Below, in pieces: positions 8,302 to 19,700 of a stretch of DNA of 39,235 bases (its first letter is position 1; each line of letters begins with the position of its first letter). Source of the DNA: Microbacteriaceae bacterium PS02344 (lineage in GTDB: Bacteria > Actinomycetota > Actinomycetes > Actinomycetales > Microbacteriaceae); contig JASCNZ010000025.1 in the NCBI GenBank assembly GCA_029959905.1, forward strand, positions 1 to 39,235. The letters are read 5' to 3'. Made by a program: the position numbers and the translations under genes. A model generated the notes under the pieces. That model ran no database searches. It saw nothing but the letters and a program-made list of their open reading frames with translations, and had not been told where the DNA came from.

Positions 8302-8994
8302 ATGTCGAACACCGCCCTTCTCGAGCGTCCCGCCGTCCGCACCTCCGCCCCGTCCGACGCCGCGCTGAACTCCGCCGCCGACCTGCCCGCCGCCCGTTCG
8401 CCGCGCGGCTTCGCCTTGTACGTGGGCCTCGACGAGATCAAGGCGGCCGAAGCCGGAGTGAGCCTGCCGCTGCTCGTCGACGCCCTGCGCCGCACCCTCG
8501 CCGAGCTCGCGCCCGGCGCCGAGACGCATGCCACGGTCGCACTGGCCCCGCACGGCTCCGGCGGCCGCGACCTCGACGTCGTGCGCCTCGCCCTGCAGGA
8601 GCCGGGCGCGATCGCCCGCACGAAGGCCGCCGCCGAGGAGGAGCAGGCGGACGAGGACGGCGGCGTCACCGTCGACATCTCGCGCAAGCGCGTGCTCATC
8701 GACGGGGAGTCGGCGTCGTTCACCTACAAGGAGTTCGAGCTGCTGCAGTACCTCGTGCTGCGCGAGGGACGGACCATCGAGCGCTCGGAGCTGGTCTCGG
8801 CCCTGTGGCAGGCGCAGGACGACGAGACCCCCGGCGAGCGCACGATCGACGTGCACGTGCGGCGTCTGCGCGCCAAGCTCGGACGGTACGAGGACATCGT
8901 GCGCACCGTGCGCGGCATCGGCTACCGCTTCGACCGGCACGCCGACGTCGTCATCCGCTACGGCCACGGCACCCCCTCGCCGGACCGCTTCTGA
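8302..8994 (+). CDS. Orphan OmpR/PhoB-type winged-helix regulator
   Basis: This 230-residue protein carries a C-terminal OmpR/PhoB DNA-binding domain from about residue 115 to 215. Landmarks are FTYKEFELLQYLVLREG, RSELVSALW, the recognition helix region TIDVHVRRLRAKLG and the wing VRTVRGIGYRFD. No receiver domain is present: residues 1-35 are Ala/Ser/Pro-rich, and residues 36-95 (LYVGLDEIKAAEAGVSLPLLV onward) form a small domain I do not recognise and that lacks a phosphoacceptor Asp pocket. An acidic linker (EEEQADED) joins the two. Activity is therefore probably not controlled by a histidine kinase. The start ATG at 8302 follows GAGGA by about 10 bases. The upstream polycysteine uORF suggests expression linked to cysteine supply; the target genes are unknown. 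Confidence 0.8.
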   Translation: MSNTALLERPAVRTSAPSDAALNSAADLPAARSPRGFALYVGLDEIKAAEAGVSLPLLVDALRRTLAELAPGAETHATVALAPHGSGGRDLDVVRLALQEPGAIARTKAAAEEEQADEDGGVTVDISRKRVLIDGESASFTYKEFELLQYLVLREGRTIERSELVSALWQAQDDETPGERTIDVHVRRLRAKLGRYEDIVRTVRGIGYRFDRHADVVIRYGHGTPSPDRF

Positions 8995-9010
8995 CCGCTC
9001 CCACGCGATT

Positions 9011-9031
9011 GTCGGACGCCCGACGTAGGGT
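9011..9031 (+). promoter_or_regulatory. Hairpin and TAGGGT box just before the glycosylase start
   Basis: GTCGG (9011-9015) and CCGAC (9020-9024) form a short inverted repeat. TAGGGT (9026-9031) ends 6 bases before the ATG at 9038, the spacing expected for a -10 box of a leaderless transcript. No matching -35 box is seen at a normal distance. Confidence 0.3.
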
Positions 9032-9037
9032 GGGCGC

Positions 9038-9997
9038 ATGACGATGATCGCGGATGCCGGTGCGGCCGATGCCGCGTACTCCGGCACCCCGCGCGAGACC
9101 GTCTACCGTCCGACGCATGCGCTCGATCTGATCCGCTCGGTCGGCATGCTGCGCCGCGGTCGGACCGATCCGACGATGGTGATCGAGAACGGCGTCATCT
9201 GGCGGGCGCTGCGCACCCCCGGCGGCATCGCGACCCTCGCGCTGCGCGCCGTCGGTGGCGAGGTCAGAGCCACGGCCTGGGGTCCCGGTGCCGAGGAGGC
9301 ACTCGCTCGGGTGCCGCGCCTCTGCGGTCGGGACGACGACTCCGCCGGGTTCGACCCGTCGGGGCATCCGTTGATCGCCGATGCGGCGCATCGACACCCC
9401 GGCATCCGCCTCGCCCGCACGGATGAGGTCTTCGACGCGTTGGCCTGCGCGATCATCGAGCAGAAGGTCACGGGCATGCAAGCGTTCGGCGCCTGGCGCT
9501 ACCTCGTCGCCCGCTTCGGCGAACGCGCGCCCGGACCGACGCCGCGTGCGATGGCCGCCGCTCCCCCAGCTGCCGTCTGGCGCACCATCCCGTCGTGGAC
9601 CTGGCAGCGCGCCGGGGTCGAACCGCCGCAGTCGAAGACGATCGTGCGGGCGGCGCAGCGCGGCGACAGCATCGAGCGGGCCGTGCGCGGCACCGAGAGC
9701 GGCGCGGAACGGGAGCGCATCCTCACCAGCCTCCCCGGCATCGGGCCGTGGACCTCGGCCGAGACGCGCATCCGGGCTCTCGGCGACCCCGATGCCGTCA
9801 GCGTCGGCGACTACCACCTCGCCCACCAGGTCGGCTACGCGCTCACCGGCTCGCGCACCGACGACGACGGCATGCTCGCGCTTCTCGCGCCCTGGCAGGG
9901 GCACCGTCAGCGCGTGGTGCGCTTGATCCACGCGAGCGGCGTGCAGGAGCCGCGTCGCGGGCCGCGCCTGGCCCCCGAAGACCACCGCGCGCACTGA
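9038..9997 (+). CDS. DNA-3-methyladenine glycosylase II-like (AlkA, HhH-GPD)
   Basis: This 319-residue protein is a base-excision DNA glycosylase that should remove alkylated purines. The HhH-GPD core spans about residues 130-290: DEVFDALACAIIEQKVTGMQA (the helix with the conserved Gln), then the helix-hairpin-helix SLPGIGPWTSAETRIRALGDP, followed by VSVGDYHLAH, whose Asp occupies the catalytic position. The N-terminal 110 residues resemble the AlkA-type beta domain. It lacks Ada-like methyltransferase or AraC domains, so it is the stand-alone form. It lies 43 bases after the winged-helix gene on the same strand, and a TAGGGT 6 bases before the ATG suggests it may also have its own promoter. 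The 191 bases downstream to 10188 hold no gene that I can support. Confidence 0.88.
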   Translation: MTMIADAGAADAAYSGTPRETVYRPTHALDLIRSVGMLRRGRTDPTMVIENGVIWRALRTPGGIATLALRAVGGEVRATAWGPGAEEALARVPRLCGRDDDSAGFDPSGHPLIADAAHRHPGIRLARTDEVFDALACAIIEQKVTGMQAFGAWRYLVARFGERAPGPTPRAMAAAPPAAVWRTIPSWTWQRAGVEPPQSKTIVRAAQRGDSIERAVRGTESGAERERILTSLPGIGPWTSAETRIRALGDPDAVSVGDYHLAHQVGYALTGSRTDDDGMLALLAPWQGHRQRVVRLIHASGVQEPRRGPRLAPEDHRAH

Positions 9998-10188
9998 AAG
10001 GCCGTTCGCTCGATCGTCGCCCGCGGAGGGGCGCGGCGGCGCCCACCTCCGCAGCGGAGCGTGCGGGAAGTCGCTCGCTGAAGGGTCACCGCCGTTCTCC
10101 ATGCCGGGCGTCCCTCGCGGGAACCGACGCTCCCAGAGCCCGGCGCGGGAGCAGTGTGACCGGGCGGCGCGATAGCCGGCCCGATGAC

Positions 10189-10701
10189 TCACCCCTCGGC
10201 GGCGTAGCGCTCCACGCGGAGGACGCATGAGAGGTCCTCCTCGTCGAGATCGATCGAGGTCGACCACTCGGTCTCGGCGCCGGCATCGATCGGCTCGACA
10301 TCGACCTGGGTGAGGGCGCGGGTCTCGCCGCCCTCCGTGAGCAGCGAGACGTAGATGCGGTACGAGGCACTCGCCTCGGAGGAGTTCGTGACCGTTCCGG
10401 CGACGTCCCACGCGCCGTCGCCCCGCTCGCACGTCTCGACGGTCGTGTCGGCGAGTGCCCCGACGAGCCCCTCGCCCGAGCCCGGGGCGTCGGTGATGTC
10501 GGTGACCCCGGCGGACGCTTCCGTCGCGGTCGGGGTGGGCGTCGGATCGGGCTTCGCGTCGCCGGTGCATGCGCTGAGGCCCGCGACGCCGAGCACCAAC
10601 GCCACGCCGGCTCCGAGCATCCGACGCGTCATCGCACCGACGTGCGGCGTCGAGACACGAGAAGAGGACGACGGGACGGGGAGGGTGCGGAGGAGGTGCA
10701 T
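10189..10701 (-). CDS. Secreted lipoprotein with a small C-terminal beta domain (FxLYD-like)
   Basis: This 170-residue protein carries a lipoprotein signal: a hydrophobic stretch (GVALVLGVAGLSAC) ends in a lipobox with Cys as the acylation site. After it comes a Pro/Thr linker (DPTPTPTATEA) and then a domain with ETCERGDGAWDVAGTVTN and YRIYVSLL, resembling FxLYD-type beta domains. Two Cys in this domain (TCERG and LSCVLRV) could form a disulfide. The start is uncertain: the GTG/ATG at 10701 has a good AAAGG site but gives a long n-region, while ATG at 10632 gives a typical 22-residue signal but no ribosome site. It lies 39 bases downstream of the giant repeat gene on the same strand and may be co-transcribed with it. 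Its function is unknown. Confidence 0.75.
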   Translation of the reverse strand: MHLLRTLPVPSSSSRVSTPHVGAMTRRMLGAGVALVLGVAGLSACTGDAKPDPTPTPTATEASAGVTDITDAPGSGEGLVGALADTTVETCERGDGAWDVAGTVTNSSEASASYRIYVSLLTEGGETRALTQVDVEPIDAGAETEWSTSIDLDEEDLSCVLRVERYAAEG

Positions 10702-10740
10702 GCGGGGCCTTTCGAGTAGCGGGGCTGCCGGGGAAAAGTA

Positions 10741-13700
10741 TCAGGACGCGGAGTGGTCGCGGCGGCGGCGCGCGACGACGAGCACGACCAGGCCGGTCAG
10801 CAGGAGCAGTCCCGCAACGCCCAGCGGGATGCTCGGGTCGGCGCCCGTCGCGGGCAGCGGGATCGGGAGGACGCCCCCGAGGCGGGCGGGGAGCTCGACC
10901 GACGCGGCGGCCGTGTCGATCACCGGCTCGGCGGTCTCGGCCTCGACGCTCGTCACCTGCGCCTGCGAGGAGACGACGGTACCCTCCATCGCGGGCGTGA
11001 TCGTCACACGGGCGATCGCGGTGACCGACTGCCCGGGAAGAAGCACGCCGGGCTCGCCGGGCCACAGGTACTCGATGTCGGAGAGACCCGGGTACGGGTC
11101 GACGATCCGCACGCCGGTGAGCGTGGTCGTTCCCGTGTTCGTCGCCGTGTAGGAGAACACGAGCGTGTCACCGGCGAAGCCCGCCTGGCCGTCGGCGACG
11201 GCGATGGACATGCGCAGGTCGATCGACGCGGTGCGGGGGACGGGGCGCACGTCGTCGTCGGACGCCGTGACGTCCGTGCCGTCGGGCGCGGTGGCCGTGC
11301 CCTCCGCGGTGTTGACGATCGAGCCCCGGTCGACATCGGCCTGGCCGATCACGTAGCGGGCGGAGAAGACCGCGGTCTCCCCGGCGGCCAGTCGTCCGGG
11401 CTCGCCGGGCCACACGACCGTGAGCGGCCCGAGGCCGGCGAGTTGGTCGGCGACGGCCACATTCGTGAGGGTGACGTTCCCGGTGTTCGTCGCACGGATC
11501 TCGTAGCGCACGCCGGCGCCCTGCTGGGCCACGGTCTCGAGCGTGCTCGACTTCTGCAGCTCGAGCCCGGGGGCGGCGTCGACGGTCACGGCGCCGTCGG
11601 CGGTATCGCTCGCCATGCGGCCGCCGCCGAGGCCGCTGACGGTGGCTGTCGAGGCGACCCCGCCGGCGTCGACATCCGCAGGCTGCAGGACGTACGTCGC
11701 GACGGCCGTGGCGGTCTGCCCCGGCGCGAGCACGCCCGGCTCGCCGGGCCAGATGATGCGGATGCCCGACAGGCCGGGCTGCGCGTCGGTCAGCGTCACC
11801 CCGGTGAGGGTCACGTTGCCGTCGTTGCGGAACGAGTAGGCGTACTCCACGGTGTCGCCGGGGCGTCCGGTGGCGCCGTCCGCCAGGCGCTGCGTCTTGA
11901 CGAGGTCCAAGAGCGGCGCGGCGGCGACGGTGAGAACCACCGACTCCGGCGATTCGGCGCCGATCTGCTCGCCCTGGAGGGTCGCACCGGAAGCGACGGC
12001 CACGTTGCGCACGGCTCCGGCATCGACGTCGGCCTGCGCGATCGTGTACGCGGCGGTGGCGGAGACCGACTGGCCGGGAGCCAGGCGCCCAGGCTCACCC
12101 GGCCATGTGCCGTAGGAGATCGGCCCGAGACCGGCGAGGTCGTCGCTCAGCGCCACCCCGGTCAGCGTGAGGGCACCGTTGTTGGTGACCGTGAAGGAGT
12201 ACTCGATACCGGAGCCGACCGCGCCGTCGCCCGTGCGCACCCCGGCCTTCGTCACCGTCAACGACCCTGCCGCTGCCGCGAGCTCCACGACCGTCGGCGC
12301 CGACGGGTCGCTGACCTCGCCACCGCGCGGGCGGTCGCCCGAACCCACCGCGGTGTTGACCACGACACCGGCGTCGACATCGGCCTGGGTGATGACGTGG
12401 ATCGCGGTGATCGTGACCACCTGCCCCGGGAGCAGACGCCCCGGCACCGCCGGGTCGGGCCAGACGTAGCGGAAACCGCTCAGCCCGTCGATGGTGTTCT
12501 CGAGCTCGACGTCGTCGAGCGTCAGGTTCCCGGTGTTGCGAATGGCGAACGTGTACTCGATCGTCTCGCCGACCACACCCGTGGCGCCCGCCGCGAGCGC
12601 AGCCCGTTGGGTCGTCTCGATCGAGGCGCTGCCGGGCCCCGTCGGGGACGCGGTGTCGATCTCGAACGGGTCGGACGTACCCGACACGACGGTGCCGCGC
12701 GGCGACGTGCCGAACGAGGTCGCGACGTTCACGATCGACCCGGCATCGACGTCGGCCTGGGTGACCGTGTAGCGTGCGGTGCCGACCGCGCTCGCCCCCG
12801 GAGCGAGGATGCCCGTGGCGGAGGGGAACTCGAGATCCGGAGCACTGACGCCCTCCAGTTCGTCGACGACGCGGATCAGGCGCAGCGTGACGTTGCCGGT
12901 GTTGGTGACCTCGAAGGAGTACTCGACGACGCTGCCGACGCCGCCGTCGCCGCTGATGTAGGCGCCGCCCTTCACGGTGCGGATGGCAGGCGCTTCGCCC
13001 TCGGTGGTGATCGGCGGCATCGTCGACGCGGCCTGGACGGCGGCGCCCGCGGGAGTGGTCGCCTGGGCGGTGGCCGTGTTCACGACCTGCCCGCGGTCGA
13101 CGTCGTCCTGGCTGATGGCGTACGGCGCGGTGCCGAGGGCCGTCTGTCCCGGCGCGAGCGTGCCGGCCGTGCCGGGCCAGTCGATCGTGATCGGACCGAC
13201 GCCGGCCAGCTCGTCGCTGATACGGACGTCGCTGAGCGTCACGGAGCCGGTGTTCTGCAAGCGGAAGCCGAAGGTGACGCCGTCGCCGAGACCGTTCGCG
13301 TCCGCGGTGTCGAGGGTTCCGGTCTTCTGCAGAACGAGACCGGACACGGGCGTCACGGTGACGGTGGCCGCGGCGGTCGCCGAGGCCGGGGCCCCGGCCG
13401 GCGGAGTTCCGGTGCCGGTCACGACGCTCGACACGGACCCGGCGTCGACGTCGGCCTGCGTGAGCGTGGAGCGCGCGATCGCGGTGACCGTCTGTCCGGG
13501 CGCGAGCTGTCCCACGACGCCGGGCCACAGGTACTCGGGCGCGGGGATGCCGGGGACGGCATCCGCGAGCGCCACGTCCGACAGCGTGACGTTGCCGAGG
13601 TTCGCGAGCGTGTACGTCCAGATCACGGTGTCGCCGGCCGTGCCGGTGGCACCGCGCGCGAGCTCGCCGCGGTCGGTCACCGAGACGCGGGGTGCGGCCG

Positions 13701-16700
13701 GCGCGGTGTCGACGACGCTCGGGAGCGACTCCCCGGTGACGTCCTCGCCGCGAGGAGTGACACCGGCCGCAGAGGCGATGTTGCGCACCTCACCGGCGTC
13801 GAGGTCGGCCTGCGTGATCGTGTACTCGGCGACCGCGGTGGCCGTCGCCCCGGGGGCGAGGACGCCGGGGGTGCCGGGCCAGGTGACGTCCGGCGCGCTC
13901 AGCCCGGGCAGCGGGTCGGACAAGGTGACGCCCGAGAGGGTCACGTTGCCCGTGTTCACGATCGTGAAGGCGTAGTCGACGGTATCGCCGACACCGCCGT
14001 CACCCGCGAGGGTGCCGGTCTTCTCCACCGACAGCCCGGGTGCGGGGAGGACCGTGTTCACGACGACGGTGTTGGTGTCGACGCGCACCGGGGCGCCGGC
14101 GGGGGTGCGTCCGCCGACCGTTCCCGTGTTCACCACGGACCCGGCATCCACATCCGCCTGCGTGATCCGATACTTGCCCCGACCCGTCACCGAATCGCCG
14201 ACCTCCAGCACACCCGCAACACCCGACCACGCGATCGACACATCGAACAGACCCGGCATCGGATCGATCAGCCCACCCTCCGAGATCGTCACATTGCCCG
14301 TGTTCGTCGCCACGATCTCGTACTGGATCACATCACCGACCTGCCCGATGCCCCCATCCACGAACACCCCCGACTTCACCGCAGACAACGCCGCGCTCTG
14401 CGGCACCGCGACGGTCGCCGCGTCGGTGACGGGGGCGAGCTCGCCGCGGGCGGGCACGGCAGACGCGGTCGCGACGTTGCTCACCGCTCCCGCGTCGATG
14501 TCGCTCTGCGTGAGGATGTGGCTCGCCGTGGCCGTGGCGCTCGCCCCCACCGGGAGCTCGCCGTCGGCGCCGGGCCAGTCGAACACGAGCTCGTCGAGGC
14601 CGGGCAGCGGGTCGGAGACGACGACGCCGGTGAGCGTCTGTGTTCCCGTGTTGCGCACGGTGAACGTGTACTGCACGCTCTCCCCCACCTCGCCGACCGC
14701 GCCGCCCTCCAGGGCGCCGACCTTGTCGAGCTCGAGAGCCGGAGCAGCCGGAGCGGTCTCCGCCGTGACGGTCGCCGTACCGACCACCGCTCCTGCGCGC
14801 GACGAGCCGGTCGCGGTCGCCGTGTTCGTCACTGAGCCCGCATCGATGTCGGTCTGCGTGAGCGTGTAGCGCGCCGTCGCGGTCGCGACCTCGCCGGGCG
14901 CGAGCACGCCGGTCTCCTCGGGCCACACCACGGCGGGTGCGGAGAGGCCGGGCAGCGGATCGTCGAGCTCGATGTCGCGAACCGTCACATTGCCGGTGTT
15001 CTCGATCCGGAAGGCGTAGGCGATCTGATCGCCCACGGCACCGGGCCCTTCGACGTCCGCCGTCTTCGCGACGCTCAGCGTCGGCGCCGCAGGAGCCACC
15101 GTCGACTCGACCGCGGGCGTCGAAACGGAGATGAGATCGCCGACCGGCGGCTTGCCCTGCGCCGTCGCGACGTTCGTCACCGTGCCCCGGTCGATGTCGG
15201 CCTGGGTGATCCGGTAATCGGCCGTCGCATCGACGGTCTCCCCGGGGAGCAGGGTGCCCGGCTCGCCCGGCCAGTCGAAGGCAGGGTCGGAGACGCCGGG
15301 GAGCGCGTCCTGCAGATCGACCAGAGTCAGGGTCACGTTGCCCGTGTTGGTGATGGTGAAGGCGTAGTCGATGCGGTCGCCGAGCGCTCCGGCTCCGTCG
15401 ACCGCGCTCGCCTTCGTCGCCTCGAGCGCCGGCCGGGCCGCGACGACGACCGATGCCGCGGCCTCGCTCGTCACATCGGCGCCGCGCGGAGGCGTCGCCG
15501 TGCCGACGACGGCGCTGCCGACCGAACCGCGGTCGACGTCGTCCTGGGTGAGCGCGTAGGCCGAGGTCGCGGTGACGGTCTGACCGGGAAGCAGCACACC
15601 GGGCGCCGCGGGGTCCGGCCAGGAGTAGACCGCCGGGGTGGACGCCGCGAGCCGGTCTGCGAGGGTGACGTCGCGGAGCGTGACGTTGCCGGTGTTGCGC
15701 AGCGTGTACGTCCAGTTCACCGTGTCGCCCGCGATGCCGGTCGATCCCGGCGCGAGAGCGGCGGCCTTGGCGACGTCGATGGATGCCTGGATGCCCTGGG
15801 TCGGCACCGTCGCGATGCCGGGGGCACTGGTCACCGTGCCGCCACGGGCGCCACTGCCGGTCGCGGTGGCGGCGTTCGACACGGCACCGGCGTCGACATC
15901 GGCCTGGGTGATGACGTAGCCCGCGGTCGCCGTGGCCTGTTGACCGGGCTGCAGTACGCCGTCGTCACCGGGCCAGTCGACGACCGGCTCGCCGAGACCC
16001 GGCAGCGGGTCGCTGAGGGAGATGCCGCTGACGGTCACGTTCCCGTCGTTGCGGATGATGAACGTATAGGCGATGGCGGACCCGGCCCCTCCCGCACCGT
16101 CGACCACGCCCGTCTTCTCCACGGCGAGGGAGCCTGCGGCCTGCACCGTGGCGACGCGCACCGTGTTCGTGGCGGCGGTGATGCGCGAACCGTCCGGCAC
16201 CGTGCCCCCGACCTCGGCGGTGTTCTCGACGAACCCGCGGTCGACGTCCGCCTGCGTCAGACGGTACTTCGCCCGCCCGGTGACGGAGTCGCCCACCTCG
16301 ACCACGCCCGGTCGCGTCGGGTCGTCCCAGGCGATCGAGAGGTCGAACAGTCCTTCCATCGGATCGACGAGACCACCTTCGGTGATGGTGACGTTCCCGG
16401 TGTTCGTCGCGGTGACCTCGTACTGGATGACATCGCCGACCTGGCCGATGCCGCCGTCGGTGAGCACTCCGGTCTTCACCGCGGTGAGTCCCGGCGTCCG
16501 CGGCACGGTGACGCGCGTCGAGGCGGTGCGCTCGAGGTCGTCGCCGCGGGCCGGGCTGGCCGTGAGGGTGGCGGTGTTCTCGACGGCTCCGCGGTCGATG
16601 TCGGCCTGGGTGAGCGTGTACACGGCGGTGGCTGCGGCCGCGGTGCCCGGCGCCAGGATACCCGGCTCACCCGGCCACGCGATGTCGATGGCGGAGAGCC

Positions 16701-19700
16701 CGTCGAGGGCGTCGTCGAGGACGACGTCGGTGAGGGTCACGTTGCCGGTGTTCTCGAGCCGGAATGCGAACTCGACGGAGTCGCCGACCTCGCCGGTGGC
16801 GCCGGCCTGCAGACGACCGGTCTTGGTGAGCACCGCCTCGGGCGCTGCGGCGGGAAGGACGACGGTGTTCTGCTCGGACGCATCGGCGACCGCCGGACCG
16901 GTGGGCGGGACGCCCGTGGCGGTCGCGATGTTGACGATCGAGCCGCGATCGACGTCGGCCTGGGTGATGAGGTAGCGGCCGGCCGCGGTGACGACCTGGC
17001 CGGGGGCGAGCACGCCCGGTTCGCCGGGCCACGCCAGGTCGAGAGCGGAGAGTCCCTCGAGCGGGTCGGTCACGCTCACCTCGTCGAGGGTGACGTTGCC
17101 GGTGTTCTCGACCGCGATCGTGTACCAGATGGTCTGCCCGACGCTGCCGGCGCCGTCGATCCCCGCGGACTTCGTGGTGGTGAGTTGCGGTGCCGCCGTC
17201 GCCGTGAGGGTGAGAGTGGTCGCGGGGTCGGACGTCAGCGTCGCGCCTCCGGCGGCGGTCGCCGAGGCGGTCGCGGTGTTCTCGACCGCGCCCGCGTCGA
17301 CGTCGGCCTGCGTGATCGTGTAGGTGGCGGATGCCGTGGCGACATCGCCCGGTGCGAGAACGCGGCTCTCCCCCGGCCAGACGATGCTCGGCGCGCTCAG
17401 GCCGGGCAACGGGTCGTCGAGCACGACCGCCGACAGGGTGACGTTGCCGCGGTTCTCGATGGTGAAGTCGTAGGTGATCGTGTCGCCGACGCCGGCCGCC
17501 TCGGGGGCGGTCGCGTCCTTCGCGACGACCAGGGCGGGCACGCGCTCGATCGGCAGTGTCGCTGCGGTGGTGGCGATGACGTCGGCGCCGACCTGTGGCG
17601 TTCCCGCGCCGGTGACGACGCTCGTCACCGCACCCGCGTCGACGTCGGCCTGGGTGAGGGTGTAGCGTGCCGTGGCGGTGACGGAGGCGCCGGGCGCGAG
17701 TTCACCGACGGGGGTGGTCCAGGTGTAGGCGGGCGCCCCGACACCGGCGAGCGCGTCGGCCAACGTCACGCCCGAGAGGGTGACGTTGCCGGAGTTGGTG
17801 AGCACGTAGGTCCAGACGACCTCGTCTCCGGCGACACCCGTGCCGCCCGGGACGAGAGCCCCGCTGTCGGTCACGTCGAGCGCGGGAGCCGCCGTGGCGG
17901 TCGCGACCGTGCTCACCGGGGAGTCCGCGGAGATGCGGTCGCCGCCGCGCACGGGCAGGCCCGTCGCCGTCGCGGTGTTGTCGATGCGGCCGGCGTTCAC
18001 GTCGGCCTGGGTGATCGTCAGGAGCCCGGTGGCGCGGGCGACCTCCCCGGGCGCGAGACGACCCGGCTGCGCGGCGTCCGGCCACGTGATCTCCGACACG
18101 GTGACCGCGGGGAGCGTGTCGTCGAGTGTCACGTCGGTGAGGGTGACGTTGCCGGTGTTCCGCACCTCGAAGGCGTACGACACGGTGTCGTCGACCGCGC
18201 CGTCGCCCGCGAGCTCACCGGTCTTCGTGACGGCGATGCCCGGCGCGGGGAGCACGGTGTTGATCGTGACGGTGTTGGTGTCGACGCGCACCGGGGCGCC
18301 GGCGGGGGTGCGTCCGCCGACCGTTCCCGTGTTCACCACGGACCCGGCATCCACATCCGCCTGCGTGATCCGATACTTGCCCCGACCCGTCACCGAATCG
18401 CCGACCTCCAGCACACCCGCAACACCCGACCACGCGATCGACACATCGAACAGGCCCGGCATCGGATCGATCAGCCCACCCTCCGAGATCGTCACATTGC
18501 CCGTGTTCGTCGCCACGATCTCGTACTGGATCACATCACCGACCTGCCCGATGCCCCCATCCACGAACACCCCCGACTTCACCGCAGACAACGCCGCGCC
18601 GGGAGTGATCGGAACGATGTGGCTGTCGCTGCGCTCGGTCTCGGGCGGCAGCGCGCCGCGGGCAGGGACGCCGTCGGCGGTGACCGTGTTGGCGACGGCA
18701 CCGGCGTCGACGTCTGCCTGGGTGAGCGTGTAGGTGGCCGTGGCCGTCGCCGTGCGTCCGGGGGCGAGCACGCCCGCCGCGTCCGGCCAGGTCACCGCGA
18801 GGGGGCTGAGGCCCGGCAGCGGGTCGACGAGCTGCACGTTCGAGACCGTGACGTCTCCGGTGTTCGTCACCGAGAAGCGGTACTCGACGGTGTCGCCGGC
18901 GCGGCCGGTGGCCCCGGCGGCGAGAGCGCCCGTCTTGTCGACGGACAGCGCGGGTGACGCCTCGGCCACGGCGACGTCGACGGCGTCGGCGGCCGACACC
19001 GCCGGGCCCGTCGGAGGCACCCCGTCCACGCTCGCCGCATTGCGCACGGTGCCCGCGTCGACATCCGCCTGCGTGACGGTGTAGCGGGCGACGGCGGTGA
19101 CGGCGTCGCCGGGGGCGAGCACACCGGCCTCGCCGGAGGGCCAAGCACCGTAGGAGAAGGCGGAGAGCCCCGGGAGCTCATCGTCGATGGCCACCCCGGT
19201 GAGGGTGACGTTGCCGGAGTTCTCGACCGTGAAGGCGTACTCCACGACGTCGCCGCGCACGACGGCATCCTGCGTGGTCGTCTTGTCGAGGGTCAGCTCC
19301 GGCGCGGCGGTCACCGTGTCGAGCCGCACGGTAGCGGTGTCCGAAACCACGTCGCCCACGGGCGGCCGGCCGCTCGCGGTGGCGCTGTTGTCGATCCCGC
19401 CGCGGTCGACGTCGGCCTGCGTGACGCGGTACGTCGCCGTCGCGGTGACCGTCTCGTCGGGCGCGAGCGTACCGACGCGGCCCGGCCACGCACCGAAGGC
19501 GACGGCCGAGAGTCCGGGGAGCAGGTCGCTGATCGCCACCCCGTCGAGGGTCAGCTCGCCGCTGTTGCGGATCGTGAACGTGAACGTGACGACATCGCCC
19601 GCGGCGAGACCGGTGGTGCGGTCGGCGCTCTTCAGCAGCGTGATGTCGGCGGGGGCGGCGATGCGCACCGTCGCCGGCGCGGTCGCTGCCACCTCGGCGC

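Noticed and set aside
9998..10188. Possible small gene or terminator in the 191-base gap after the glycosylase
   Set aside because: Only GC-rich partial inverted repeats and short frames with no ribosome site or coding signal; nothing convincing.
14066..14396. Insertion sequence or transposon as source of the duplicated segment
   Set aside because: No transposase frame, terminal inverted repeats or target duplication is visible; the copies sit in register with the domain array.
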